Assembly (NCBI RefSeq): GCF_900117395.1
Contig: NZ_FPEG01000003.1
Span: 868,001 to 932,000 of the forward strand
Length of the DNA stretch: 64,000 nucleotides
Reading direction: 5' to 3'
Source of the DNA: Agrococcus sp. Marseille-P2731
GTDB taxonomy: Bacteria; Actinomycetota; Actinomycetes; Actinomycetales; Microbacteriaceae
Positions 7,785 to 16,078 of the stretch are shown here, piece after piece. How positions within the stretch are numbered: the first letter of the stretch is position 1; each line of letters begins with the position of its first letter. The notes under the pieces were generated by a model. That model ran no database searches. It saw only the letters and a list, made by a program, of their open reading frames with translations, and had not been told where the DNA came from. The translations under genes were made by a program, and so were the position numbers.

Positions 7785-8774
7785 TCAGCCCTTCGCGGAG
7801 CCCGCCAGGAGCCCTCGGACGAAGAACCGCTGCAGACCGAAGAACACCGCCAGCGGCACGATCAGCGAGACGAAGGCACCGGCCGTGAGCCGCTCCCAGT
7901 TCTCGCCTCGCGAACCCGCGAGCTCGGCCAATCGTTGGGTGAGTGGCGCGGTGTCTGGTGTGCCGGAGGAGAACACCAGCGCGACGAGCAGGTCGTTCCA
8001 CACCCACAGGAACTGGAAGATGCCGAACGACGCGATGGCCGGCATCGCCAGGGGCAGGATGATGCGGAAGAAGATCTGCCCATGACCGGCGCCGTCGACG
8101 CGGGCCGCCTCGATCACCTCGCCGGGGATCTCCGAGATGAAGTTGTGCAGCAGGAAGATCGCCAGCGGCAGGCCGAAGATCGTGTGCGCGATCCAGACCG
8201 GCAGGAACTGCTTCTCGCTCACGAACGGCATGATCTCGTGCAGCCCGTTCTGGAACGGCTGCAGGAAGGTCACGAACAGCTGCAGCAGCGGGATGAGCGC
8301 CATCTGCAGCGGCACGATCTGCAGCGCGAACACGATCACGAACAGCGTCGACGAGCCCTTGAACTTCACCCACGCGAACGCATATGCCGCGAGCGACGCG
8401 AGCACGAGCGGGATGAGCGTGCCGGGGATCGAGATCAGCAGCGAGTTCATGAAGTACTCGCCGAGCTGCGGCGACGAGGACGACGAGGAGAAGAGCACCT
8501 CGCCGTAGTTGTCGAGCGTCAGCTGCGGGTCGGTGAAGAACGTCCACCAGCCCGTCGTGCCGATCTGATCCGCTGGGCGGAAGGACGACAGGAACAGGCC
8601 GAAGGTCGGCACCGTCCAGAGCAGGGCGATCACGATCGCCGCGAGCGTCGCCCACGGGCTCGTCAGCCGCTGCTTCACCCGATCGGCGCGCGTGCGCTCG
8701 GGCTTGCCGCCGAGCGCCGCCTCCGCGCTGGCCGTGGTGATCGCGGGGTCTGGGGTCACTGCGGCGCTGGTCAT
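7785..8774 (-). CDS. Alpha-glucoside-type ABC transporter permease (MalG/AglG-like)
   Basis: A 329-residue inner-membrane permease. Six hydrophobic segments are visible, and the conserved EAA loop reads EVIEAARVDGAGHGQIFFRIILPLAMPAI (about residues 225-250), the contact site for the ATPase. It overlaps the upstream permease by 4 bp (ATGA). The protein has the AglG-like insertion between helices (ISEKQFLPVWIAHTIFGLPLAIFLLHNF region), which is why an alpha-glucoside system is suggested. It is the last gene of the operon, followed by a terminator; no ATPase gene is present, so a shared MsiK-type ATPase is presumed. Confidence 0.85.
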   Translation of the reverse strand: MTSAAVTPDPAITTASAEAALGGKPERTRADRVKQRLTSPWATLAAIVIALLWTVPTFGLFLSSFRPADQIGTTGWWTFFTDPQLTLDNYGEVLFSSSSSSPQLGEYFMNSLLISIPGTLIPLVLASLAAYAFAWVKFKGSSTLFVIVFALQIVPLQMALIPLLQLFVTFLQPFQNGLHEIMPFVSEKQFLPVWIAHTIFGLPLAIFLLHNFISEIPGEVIEAARVDGAGHGQIFFRIILPLAMPAIASFGIFQFLWVWNDLLVALVFSSGTPDTAPLTQRLAELAGSRGENWERLTAGAFVSLIVPLAVFFGLQRFFVRGLLAGSAKG

Positions 8775-10324
8775 CGGATCGCCTTCTGCTGGTTCATGAC
8801 ACGGATGTTGTAGATGACGATCGGCAGCACCATGATGAACAGCACGAGCGCCAGGGCCGCGCCTCTGCCGGGTTCACCGGAGCGGAAGGCCTGCGTGTAC
8901 ATCTCGTTCGCGACCACCGAGGTCTCGAAGTTGCCAGCGGTCATGGTGCGGACGATGTCGAAGACCTTGAGGGTCGCGATCGAGATCGTCGTGACGACCA
9001 CGACGAGCGACGAGCGGATGCCCGGCACCACCACGTTGCGGAAGCGCTGCCACGGGTTGGCGCCGTCGAGCTGCGCCGCCTCGAGCTGCTCGGTCGCGAC
9101 GCCCTTGATCGCCGCCGACAGCACGACCATGGCGAAGCCGGTCTGGATCCAGATCATCACGAGGATCAGCGCGAGCGTGTTCCAGGGGCTGTTCTGCAGG
9201 ATCTGCTGCGGCTCGCCGCCGAACATGACGATGAGCTGGTTGATGAGACCGATCTGGTCCTGCTCCGGCCCGCGGTAGGCGTACATGAACTTCCAGATGA
9301 TGCCGGCGCCGACGAACGAGATCGCCATCGGCATGAAGACCAGCATCTTGTAGACCTTCTCGCCCCTGCTCTTGTCGATGAAGACCGCGTAGGCGAGGCC
9401 GACGATCGTCGAGATGAGCGGCACGAGCACGACCCACACGACCGTGTTCCCGAGCGTGACCAGGGCCTCCGGCTGCGTGAACATCCAGACGAAGTTGTCG
9501 ACGCCGTTGAAGGTGCCGGTCTTGTCGGTGAAGGCCAGCAGCGCCGTGCGGATCGCCGGGTACACGAGCCCGGCGGTGAGCAGCAGCGCGGCGGGCATGA
9601 GGAACACGAGCATCGGCTTCGAGTCCTCGTCCTTGTCGGCCACGTAGCCGAGCACGCCGACGACGCTGAGGGCCGCGGCGAACGCCCACGGCCAGACACC
9701 GATGGCCTCTTCGCCGCCGGCCTCCATCAGGGTCGCGATCGCGACGACCGCGACTGCGGCGACGAGCCACACGATGAGGCGCAGACCACGGCGGATGCGC
9801 GTGGGCGCGAAGGCGACACCGGCCGTCACGACGAGCGCGCCGGCGAGCGGCCAGCCCACGATGGTGGCGGCGAGGATGAGCGCGGAGGTGACCCAGTCGA
9901 GCATCGGGATGCTCTCCGCCATCTGCGTCACCAGCACGACGGCGATCACGACGGCGGCGGCGACGAGGCGCATGACCGCGCTCCGGACCGCCGGCGACAC
10001 CCTCGCGAGCATCCGGTCGAGCCCCCACTGGAGCAGGACGACCACCAGGCCGACGACGGCGAAGATGATCGCCGCGTTCGTCAGCCCCTGCGTCATCCAC
10101 GGCACGACGCCGTAGAGCACGCGGGCCAGCACGGCGATCAGCAGGAGCACCCCGATGATCACCACGCGCGGCCTGAGGCCCTGCTTGATGCCCGCCCAGC
10201 CCTTGACGAACGGCTTGTCCTCAGGGCGATCGAGGAACGCGAGCAGCAGCGCCATCACGACGCCGAACGCCGCGAGCCCGACGACCGCCTGCATCAGCTT
10301 GCCGATGAGATCCATCGTGGTCAT
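8771..10324 (-). CDS. Alpha-glucoside-type ABC transporter permease (MalF/AglF-like) with extra N-terminal helices
   Basis: A 517-residue permease, longer than the usual 300. The first 270 residues hold seven or so additional hydrophobic segments; the canonical permease core follows, with EQLEAAQLDGANPWQRFRNVVVPGI as EAA loop. The start is ATG 10324: GGAGG lies 9 nt upstream, whereas the GTG at 10330 is only 3 nt from it. It is coupled to the downstream permease by a 4-bp overlap and separated from the binding-protein gene by a 34-bp palindrome. Long N-terminal membrane extensions occur in actinobacterial AglF-like proteins; their role is unknown to me. Confidence 0.82.
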   Translation of the reverse strand: MTTMDLIGKLMQAVVGLAAFGVVMALLLAFLDRPEDKPFVKGWAGIKQGLRPRVVIIGVLLLIAVLARVLYGVVPWMTQGLTNAAIIFAVVGLVVVLLQWGLDRMLARVSPAVRSAVMRLVAAAVVIAVVLVTQMAESIPMLDWVTSALILAATIVGWPLAGALVVTAGVAFAPTRIRRGLRLIVWLVAAVAVVAIATLMEAGGEEAIGVWPWAFAAALSVVGVLGYVADKDEDSKPMLVFLMPAALLLTAGLVYPAIRTALLAFTDKTGTFNGVDNFVWMFTQPEALVTLGNTVVWVVLVPLISTIVGLAYAVFIDKSRGEKVYKMLVFMPMAISFVGAGIIWKFMYAYRGPEQDQIGLINQLIVMFGGEPQQILQNSPWNTLALILVMIWIQTGFAMVVLSAAIKGVATEQLEAAQLDGANPWQRFRNVVVPGIRSSLVVVVTTISIATLKVFDIVRTMTAGNFETSVVANEMYTQAFRSGEPGRGAALALVLFIMVLPIVIYNIRVMNQQKAIR

Positions 10325-10346
10325 AGTCACCTACCTCCGTCGATGC

Positions 10347-10380
10347 GGGCGTGGGGGCCGCAGCTGCGGCCCCCACGCCC
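10347..10380 (-). promoter_or_regulatory. Intercistronic hairpin between binding protein and permease genes
   Basis: A perfect palindrome with two 17-bp arms meeting at 10363/10364, located in the 69-bp gap inside the importer operon. Such structures commonly protect the upstream mRNA or cause partial termination, giving more binding protein than permease. The structure is seen; the role is inferred from the general behaviour of malE-type operons. Confidence 0.65.
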
Positions 10381-10393
10381 GATCACCTACTTG

Positions 10394-11755
10394 TTACGGC
10401 CAGCTCTGCTCGACCGTGGCCAGCATGGAGGCAGTCTCGGCACCGGAGATCCAGTCGATCATGCCCTTCCACAGCGTGCCCGAGCCGACGGCGCCGGGCA
10501 TGGAGTCCGAACCGTCGAAGCGGAACGTGGTGTTCTCGTCCTGGAGGATGTCGTACGCCTCGCGCAGCAGGTCGCTCGAGGCGTTCGCCGGGTCGAGACC
10601 CGAGTTCGCCGAGAGCACGCCGCCGAGGGAGACGCGGCTGTTCGCCCACTCCGGGCTCGACAGGTACGTCTGCACGGCCACGACCTCCTCGTCGTCGCTG
10701 AACGCGCCGACGAACTCGCCGCCACCCGTGACATCCGCAGCGCCAGCCTCCACGCCCGGCAGCAGGAAGGCCCAGACGTCGCCGTCCTCAGCGACGTTCA
10801 CGTCGCCCTCCGGGTTGAAGAAGCCCTCGTAGAACGTGGCCTGGTGGTGCATCGCGCACTGACCGTCGAGCACCGGCAGGCCGGCCTCGCCGAAGTCGGT
10901 GCTGGAGATGGTCGAGACGTCGCCGATGCCGCCGTTGACGTAGTCGGGGTTCTTGATCAGGTCGCCGACGCGGTCGAGCGCGGTGACGATCTCAGGCGCG
11001 TCGAAGGGGATCTCGTGCGTGACCCACTGGTCGTAGACGTCGGCGCCCGCGGTGCGGAGCACGTAGTCCTCGAGCCAGTCGGTGCCCGGCCAGCCGGTCG
11101 CCTCACCGGAGCCGAAGCCGACGCACCACGGCGTGACATCCGAGTCGGCGACGGTCGCGGTCAGCTCGTCGAGCTCGTCGAGCGTCGTCGGGATCTCCCA
11201 GCCGTTCTCCTCGAAGACCGACGGCGAGTACCAGACCATGCCCTTCACCGAGGCCATGAGCGGGGCGGCGTAGAACGTGCCATCGACGGTGCCGAAGCCC
11301 TGCCAGGTCTCGTTCCAGTACTCCTGCGCGTTCGCGGCCACCGACTCCGGAGCCTCGAGCACGGCACCGGTGCCGACGACCGAGGCCAGCAGGCCCGGCT
11401 GCGGGAAGATGCCGAGGTCCGGCGGGTTGCCGCCCTGGACGCGCACGTTGATCTGCGCCTCGAACTCGGAGGAGCCCTCGTACACGATGTCGATGCCGGT
11501 GCATTCCTCGAACTCGGCCCACGACTCGTTGAGGCGGTCGGCCTCTGCGTCGAGGATCGTGCCGTAGGCGCTCACCTCGGCACCATCGAAGGTGCCGTAG
11601 TCGGCGTAGGTCTCGCAGCCCTCGGCGGCTGCGGGAGCCGAGCCGCCCGGCTCGGCCGAGGGGTCGGCGGGTGCGTCGCCGACACAGCCCGTGAGGGCGA
11701 GTGCTGCGACGCCCGCGATGCCCAGCGGCATCGCGATCCTGCGTGCGTGCTTCAC
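10394..11755 (-). CDS. Alpha-glucoside-type extracellular binding lipoprotein (AglE-like)
   Basis: A 453-residue solute-binding protein. GTG 11755 is chosen because GAAGGAG lies 5 nt upstream; the longer reading from 11797 has no such site. The signal peptide (VKHARRIAMPLGIAGVAALA) ends in the lipobox LTGC, giving a lipid-anchored mature protein. The body contains GFGSGEATGWPGTDWLEDYVLR and CAMHHQATFYEGFF, patterns found in actinobacterial alpha-glucoside/maltose-type binding proteins. It is the first gene of the importer operon, divergent from a LacI repressor with two palindromic operators between. The substrate assignment is by family resemblance only. Confidence 0.85.
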   Translation of the reverse strand: MKHARRIAMPLGIAGVAALALTGCVGDAPADPSAEPGGSAPAAAEGCETYADYGTFDGAEVSAYGTILDAEADRLNESWAEFEECTGIDIVYEGSSEFEAQINVRVQGGNPPDLGIFPQPGLLASVVGTGAVLEAPESVAANAQEYWNETWQGFGTVDGTFYAAPLMASVKGMVWYSPSVFEENGWEIPTTLDELDELTATVADSDVTPWCVGFGSGEATGWPGTDWLEDYVLRTAGADVYDQWVTHEIPFDAPEIVTALDRVGDLIKNPDYVNGGIGDVSTISSTDFGEAGLPVLDGQCAMHHQATFYEGFFNPEGDVNVAEDGDVWAFLLPGVEAGAADVTGGGEFVGAFSDDEEVVAVQTYLSSPEWANSRVSLGGVLSANSGLDPANASSDLLREAYDILQDENTTFRFDGSDSMPGAVGSGTLWKGMIDWISGAETASMLATVEQSWP

Positions 11756-11829
11756 ATGAACTCCTTCGCTCAGTGCAATCGGCACGCGCCGCAGCATTCC
11801 GCACAGCGCCGTGCCCGATCCTCAGAACC

Positions 11830-11841
11830 GGAACCGGTTCC
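11830..11841. promoter_or_regulatory. LacI-type operator, importer side
   Basis: GGAACCGGTTCC is a perfect 12-bp palindrome 75 bp upstream of the binding-protein GTG. It has the same core as the site at 11952-11967, so both are likely bound by the divergent LacI protein. Confidence 0.7.
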
Positions 11842-11923
11842 ATTGCCAGCGACGCTAGCGCACCGAGGCGGTGAACGATGCGCGACGATGTTTCGATTCG
11901 GCAACGATCGACATGCGCGCGCC

Positions 11924-11967
11924 TTGGCCGGGGCGGCCGGAGGGGCTACGTTTGGAACCGGTTCCAA
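11924..11967 (+). promoter_or_regulatory. Putative lacI promoter with LacI operator
   Basis: TTGGCC (11924-11929) and TACGTT (11947-11952) are spaced by 17 bp and read toward the lacI gene. The perfect 16-bp palindrome TTGGAACCGGTTCCAA at 11952-11967 begins at the last base of the -10, an arrangement that fits autorepression. Together with the copy at 11830-11841 (centres 124 bp apart) it could support DNA looping. Sites seen; regulation inferred. Confidence 0.6.
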
Positions 11968-12025
11968 CGATGAGACCGGTGGCGCGGCCCCGCACGCGCG
12001 CGCTGCCACGGCACGAGGAGGCGCG

Positions 12026-13045
12026 ATGCCACGGCTCGATGACGTCGCCCGTGCGGCGGGGGTCTCGAAGGCCACCGCGAGTCGCGCACTCTCGGGCGCC
12101 GACGCCGTCTCCCCCGCGACGCGCGAGCGGGTGCAGCGCATCGCTGCGGAGCTCGGCTTCCGAGCCTCCGGCGCCGCGCGCCGACTCGCGACCGGCATGA
12201 CACGCACGATCGGGGTGCTGACCCCATCCGTCGACCGCTGGTACTTCGGCAGCGTCCTGCACGGCATCGCGCACGCGGCCGATGCCCACGAGCACGACGT
12301 GCTGCTCTACGACCTCGGCGCCTTCGGGCACGGAGGCCACGAGAAGTTCGAGCGCTTCATGCGGCGCGGCGAGGTCGATGGGCTCGTGACCATCACCTGG
12401 AGCCTCGTCGGCGGTGACCTCAGCCGCCTCGCCGAGCTCGGCATCCCGGTGGCGACCGTGGGCGAGCCGACGCCGCACAGCCGCTCCTTCAGCCTCGACG
12501 ACACCGCCGCCGGAGAGCTCGTCACCGAGCACCTCGTGGCGCTAGGCCACACCGACCTGCTGCACATCGCGAGCGCCACCGAGGTGCAGCCCTTCGACTC
12601 GTCGTCGTCGGATCGTCGCAAGCAGGCGTTCGAGGCGGTCTCGGCTCGGCACCGCCTGCCGCTGCGACCGGTCGTGACCATGCCGACGACCCTCGAGGGG
12701 GCGCACAGGGCGGCGGTCGAGCTGCTCTCGAGCGGCGACCTCCCGACCGCGATCATGGCCGGCACCGACGAGGTGGCGGTCGGTGTGCTGCTCGCGGCGC
12801 ATCAGCTCGGCATCCGGGTGCCCGAGGAGCTGAGCGTGACCGGCGTGGACGACATCCCCTCGGCGAGCTCCTTCGGGCTCACGACCGTGCGGCAGGATCC
12901 GGCCCGCCACGGCGAGGACGTGGTGGGGTGGATCATGGCCGCGCTGCACCGCGACGGCACGACGAGCGGCGAGCCCGACCGCAGCCACACGAACTACGCG
13001 CCGGAGCTCGTCGTGCGCACCTCGACCGCGCCGCCGGCGCGCTGA
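12026..13045 (+). CDS. LacI family transcriptional regulator of the alpha-glucoside importer
   Basis: A 339-residue repressor starting at ATG 12026, preceded by GAGGAGG. The helix-turn-helix is PRLDDVARAAGVSKATASRALSG (residues 2-24), followed by the hinge (GFRASGAARRLATGMTRTIGVL) and a sugar-sensing domain. The typical C-terminal signature VTGVDDIPSASSFGLTTVRQDPARHGE is present. It is divergent from the importer operon and two near-identical palindromes lie between them, so it most likely represses the importer until its sugar is present. The ligand is not known. Confidence 0.9.
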   Translation: MPRLDDVARAAGVSKATASRALSGADAVSPATRERVQRIAAELGFRASGAARRLATGMTRTIGVLTPSVDRWYFGSVLHGIAHAADAHEHDVLLYDLGAFGHGGHEKFERFMRRGEVDGLVTITWSLVGGDLSRLAELGIPVATVGEPTPHSRSFSLDDTAAGELVTEHLVALGHTDLLHIASATEVQPFDSSSSDRRKQAFEAVSARHRLPLRPVVTMPTTLEGAHRAAVELLSSGDLPTAIMAGTDEVAVGVLLAAHQLGIRVPEELSVTGVDDIPSASSFGLTTVRQDPARHGEDVVGWIMAALHRDGTTSGEPDRSHTNYAPELVVRTSTAPPAR

Positions 13046-13060
13046 TGCGCTGACGCCCAA

Positions 13061-13074
13061 CGGGCCTCCGCCCG
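13061..13074. terminator. Weak terminator between convergent genes
   Basis: A short CGGGC/GCCCG stem with a 4-nt loop in the 45-bp gap between the convergent lacI and aztA genes. It is the only stem seen there and is short for a terminator. Confidence 0.35.
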
Positions 13075-13090
13075 GTCCTCGAGGCCGTCG

Positions 13091-13852
13091 CTAGGTCGGC
13101 ACCACCGGCACCACCGGCGCCAGCGCAGCCGCCGCTCGTGCCGCCTGCGCATCGGCCACCTCGCTCGGCGACCCGGTGGCGATGAGCCTGCCGCGCTCCA
13201 GCAGGATCGCGTGATCGGCTCGCGCAAGGCTCGAGCGGTCATGGGTCGCGAGCACGACGGTCGCGCCGGCCGCAGCAGCCTCGGCGATCGCCGCGTCGAT
13301 GCGGTCGCGGGCCTCGGCATCCGCGGCGGCGGCGGGCTCGTCGAGCAGCAGCAGCGGCGCGCGCTGCACGAGGCCCTGCGCGACGAGCACGCGCTGCCGC
13401 TGACCGCCGGACATCCCCGAGAGCTGCCGCTCGGCGCTGCCCTCCATGTCGACGGCACGCAGTGCCGCGGTCACGCGCCGACGCCCCTCTGCGCCGATCC
13501 GGCCGAGCAGTCCGCGCTCGCGCCACAGGCCCATCTCGACCGCCTGCCGCGCGGTGAGCGGCAAGCGGTCGCCGCCCTCGGTGCGCTGCAGCACGAGCGC
13601 TCGGTCGTCGGGCAGCCCCGTCACCTCGCCCGCCGTCGGCTCGAGCAGCCCGGCGAGCACCTCGAGCAGCGTCGACTTGCCGCTGCCGTTGCCGCCGACG
13701 ATCGCCGTCACGGCTCCGGCGGGCAGGTCGCAGGTCACCGCGTCGAGCGCGAGCGCATCGCCGCGCGCAGCGCTCAGGGCATGCACGCGGATGCACGGCG
13801 CGGTCGACGCGGTCGACGCGGTCGACGCGCGCTCGGTCTCGTCTGTGTCCAT
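13091..13852 (-). CDS. aztA: Zinc ABC transporter ATP-binding protein AztA
   Basis: A 253-residue ABC ATPase. Walker A is GGNGSGKS (about residues 53-60), Q-loop LVLQRTEGG, signature LSGMSGGQRQRV (about 145-156), Walker B LLLLDEP and switch His in ATHDRSS. Domain size and the divergent position beside AztB-type permease and AztC-type binding protein identify a manganese/zinc-family importer. The N-terminus holds a three-fold 9-bp repeat encoding STASTASTA, so the start may be variable. It is transcribed away from aztB across a 43-bp promoter region with a Zur-like site, giving co-regulation. The C-terminal tail ends in PVVPVVPT. Confidence 0.85.
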   Translation of the reverse strand: MDTDETERASTASTASTAPCIRVHALSAARGDALALDAVTCDLPAGAVTAIVGGNGSGKSTLLEVLAGLLEPTAGEVTGLPDDRALVLQRTEGGDRLPLTARQAVEMGLWRERGLLGRIGAEGRRRVTAALRAVDMEGSAERQLSGMSGGQRQRVLVAQGLVQRAPLLLLDEPAAAADAEARDRIDAAIAEAAAAGATVVLATHDRSSLARADHAILLERGRLIATGSPSEVADAQAARAAAALAPVVPVVPT

Positions 13853-13865
13853 CCCCCGATTGTAC

Positions 13866-13889
13866 TTTGAGAATCGTTATCGTTATCGT
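13866..13889. promoter_or_regulatory. Zur-like operator in divergent aztA-aztB promoter
   Basis: The gap contains TTTGAGAATCGTTATC followed by a second CGTTATCG. GAGAATCGTTATC is an interrupted palindrome resembling actinobacterial Zur boxes (TGAnAATGATTwTCA type). It lies only a few bases from both start codons, so bound repressor would shut both genes when zinc is plentiful. Assignment rests on the zinc-transport context and partial similarity. Confidence 0.5.
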
Positions 13890-13895
13890 CGGTGC

Positions 13896-14807
13896 GTGCC
13901 CTGGATCCACGAGCTGCTGCTCGCCCCCTTCGAGACCGCCTTCTTCGGGCGCGCGCTCATCGGTGGCATGCTCGCGGCGAGCATCTGCGCGACCGCCGGG
14001 GCCTGGGTCGTGGCTCGCGGGATGGCGTTCCTCGGCGAGGCGCTCGGGCACGGCATGCTGCCGGGCGTCGCGATCGCCACGCTGATCGGCGGCTCGCCGC
14101 TCGCGGGCGCCGCTGTCAGCGCGGCAGCCATGGCCGTCGGCATCGGTTGGCTCACCCGCAGGGCGCGACTGCGCGACGACACCGCCATCGGCATCGCCTT
14201 CGTCGGCATGCTCGCGCTCGGCGTCGTGATCGTGTCGCACTCGGGCAGCTTCGCGACCGACGCGACCGCCATCCTCTTCGGCGACGTGCTCGCCGTCCAG
14301 CAGGCAGAGCTGGTCGCGCTCGCCATCGGCCTGCTCGGCACCGCTGTGCTCGCCGCCGTGCTGCACCGACCCATCCTCGCCCTCGCCTTCGACGAGCGCA
14401 TCGCCGCGACCCTGCGGCTGCGCCCCGGCCTCGCCAGGATCGGCCTCGCCGCGCTCGTCACCGTCGCGGTCGTCGCCTCCTACCAGGCGGTCGGCACGCT
14501 GCTGGTCGTCGCCCTCCTCGTCGCACCCCCCGCAGCGGCGGCCGTCTGGTCGCGCAGCATCCCGGGCGCCATGCTCGGCGGCGCGGCCATCGGGTCGCTC
14601 GCCGTGGTCGTGGGCCTCACGGCCTCGTGGCACCTCGGCACCGCCGCCGGCGCATCCATCGCCATCGCCGCCGTGCTCGCCTTCGCCGTCTCGAGCTGCC
14701 TGCGAGCGCTCACCGATCTTCGACCGCGCGACGGCGCGCGGGTCACGACGACCGCACGACCGATGATCGGCGAGCCCGCGCTCGCCAGCGAGAGGAGCGC
14801 AGCGTGA
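13896..14807 (+). CDS. aztB: Zinc ABC transporter permease AztB
   Basis: A 303-residue membrane protein of the metal ABC-3 permease family (ZnuB/MntB). Eight or so hydrophobic segments are visible, beginning with LLLAPFETAFFGRALIGG and the typical MAFLGEALGHGMLPGVAIA motif near residue 50. GTG 13896 is the only start that keeps the conserved PWIHELLLAPFE beginning; no ribosome site precedes it, so the message may be nearly leaderless. It overlaps the next gene by 4 bp (GTGA). It would move zinc handed over by AztC, powered by AztA. Confidence 0.85.
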   Translation: MPWIHELLLAPFETAFFGRALIGGMLAASICATAGAWVVARGMAFLGEALGHGMLPGVAIATLIGGSPLAGAAVSAAAMAVGIGWLTRRARLRDDTAIGIAFVGMLALGVVIVSHSGSFATDATAILFGDVLAVQQAELVALAIGLLGTAVLAAVLHRPILALAFDERIAATLRLRPGLARIGLAALVTVAVVASYQAVGTLLVVALLVAPPAAAAVWSRSIPGAMLGGAAIGSLAVVVGLTASWHLGTAAGASIAIAAVLAFAVSSCLRALTDLRPRDGARVTTTARPMIGEPALASERSAA

Positions 14808-16078
14808 CCCTGCGACCGACCACCGCCCGACGCCGCGCGCGAGGGGCAGCTGCAGCGCAGACGACCGCCGTCGTCGCGAGCGCGGCGCTCCTGCTCGCCG
14901 GCTGCAGCACGCCCGCGGCGCCGAGCGCGCCGACCGGCGGCGCTGCTGCGTCGGCCGAGGCCGCGCCGACCGAGACCGCCGTGCCGCACGGCTACGTCGA
15001 GGGCGCGGCAGAGCTCGCCGAGCCGCAGCACGTGCTCGCCGCGATCGGCCCGGCGGGCGAGGTGCGCCTCCTCGACCTGCTCACCGAGCAGACCGAGGAG
15101 CTCGAGGCCATCGGCGAGGTGGCGTCGCTCGAGCACGACGGCCGCTTCCTCGTCGCGACCACCGAGGGCGGTGTCACGATCGTCGACACCGGCGTCTGGA
15201 CGGTGGACCACGCCGACCACGTGCACTACTACCGCGCGGATGCGCGCGTCGTCGGCTCGCTCGAGCTCGGCGGCCCCGCGACGATCTCGTCGACCGAGTC
15301 GCGCACCGCGGTGCTCGGTGACGGCGAGGTCGTGCTGCTCGATCGCGAGGCGCTCGGGCAGGGCGAGATCGTCGAGACGGGCCGCTTCCCGGCCGACTCT
15401 GGCGGATTCGCGACACCGGCGGGCGACGGCGCCATCGTGGGCGTCGACGACGCGGTCGTCGTGCTGGACGCATCCGGCACCGAGGTCGCGAGCGAGCCGT
15501 GCACGGACCCGCAGGGCGGCATCGTCACGCGCGTCGGCGCGGTCCTCGGCTGCGACGAGGGCGCGGTGCTGGCGACGACGGTGGATGAGGCGGGCGAGTC
15601 GCTCGTCGAGCTCGAGTCGATCGGCTACCCCGCGGGCACCGCCGCAGCGCTCCGCGCGACGGGCTTCGACATGCGCGCCGGCCGTGCGACGGCGGCCGCG
15701 ATCGCCGGCGACGCCGGCTTCTGGCTGCTCGACACCCGCGAGCGCACCATGACGCTCGTCGAGACCCCGCAGCCGCTCGTGCGGGTCGTCGCCGTCGACG
15801 ATGAGGCGGGGCACGTCGTGGCCATCGCCGCCGACGGCCGCGTGCTCGTGCTCGACGAGTCGGGCGCCGAGCTCGGCGCCACCGAGCCGGTGCTCGCCGC
15901 CACCCTCGCCGACCCGGTCGCCGCGGCGGCGCTCTCGCTCGAGCTCGACGCGAGCCGCGCCTACGTGCCGGTGCTCGCCGATGGCTCCGTGCTCGAGATC
16001 GACTACGCCGATGGCGCGCGCATCGCTCGCACGCTGCCCGTGCCGACGCCGCTGCACATCGCGGAGACCGGACGATGA
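14804..16078 (+). CDS. AztD-related beta-propeller lipoprotein lacking candidate metal-site histidines
   Basis: A 424-residue secreted lipoprotein (lipobox LLAGC, Cys34) made of repeated beta-blade-like units (for example GEVRLLDLLTEQTEELEAI, RVLVLDESGAELG). It aligns with the AztD-like protein encoded at 17108: the segment with two Cys spaced 17 apart (Cys233, Cys250; C..PQGG..V..VLGCDEGAVL) matches the same block there. However, the partner's HHG (His184-185) is replaced by SGG here and its VHGE by PQGG, so the candidate metal ligands are gone. It sits between aztB and aztC with 4-bp overlaps on both sides, so it is an integral part of the operon. Role unknown; perhaps an accessory or docking protein. 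Confidence 0.7.
   Translation: MTLRPTTARRRARGAAAAQTTAVVASAALLLAGCSTPAAPSAPTGGAAASAEAAPTETAVPHGYVEGAAELAEPQHVLAAIGPAGEVRLLDLLTEQTEELEAIGEVASLEHDGRFLVATTEGGVTIVDTGVWTVDHADHVHYYRADARVVGSLELGGPATISSTESRTAVLGDGEVVLLDREALGQGEIVETGRFPADSGGFATPAGDGAIVGVDDAVVVLDASGTEVASEPCTDPQGGIVTRVGAVLGCDEGAVLATTVDEAGESLVELESIGYPAGTAAALRATGFDMRAGRATAAAIAGDAGFWLLDTRERTMTLVETPQPLVRVVAVDDEAGHVVAIAADGRVLVLDESGAELGATEPVLAATLADPVAAAALSLELDASRAYVPVLADGSVLEIDYADGARIARTLPVPTPLHIAETGR

Noticed and set aside
10325-10330. GTG 10330 as start of the long permease
   Set aside because: The GGAGG site is only 3 nt away; ATG 10324 has better spacing.
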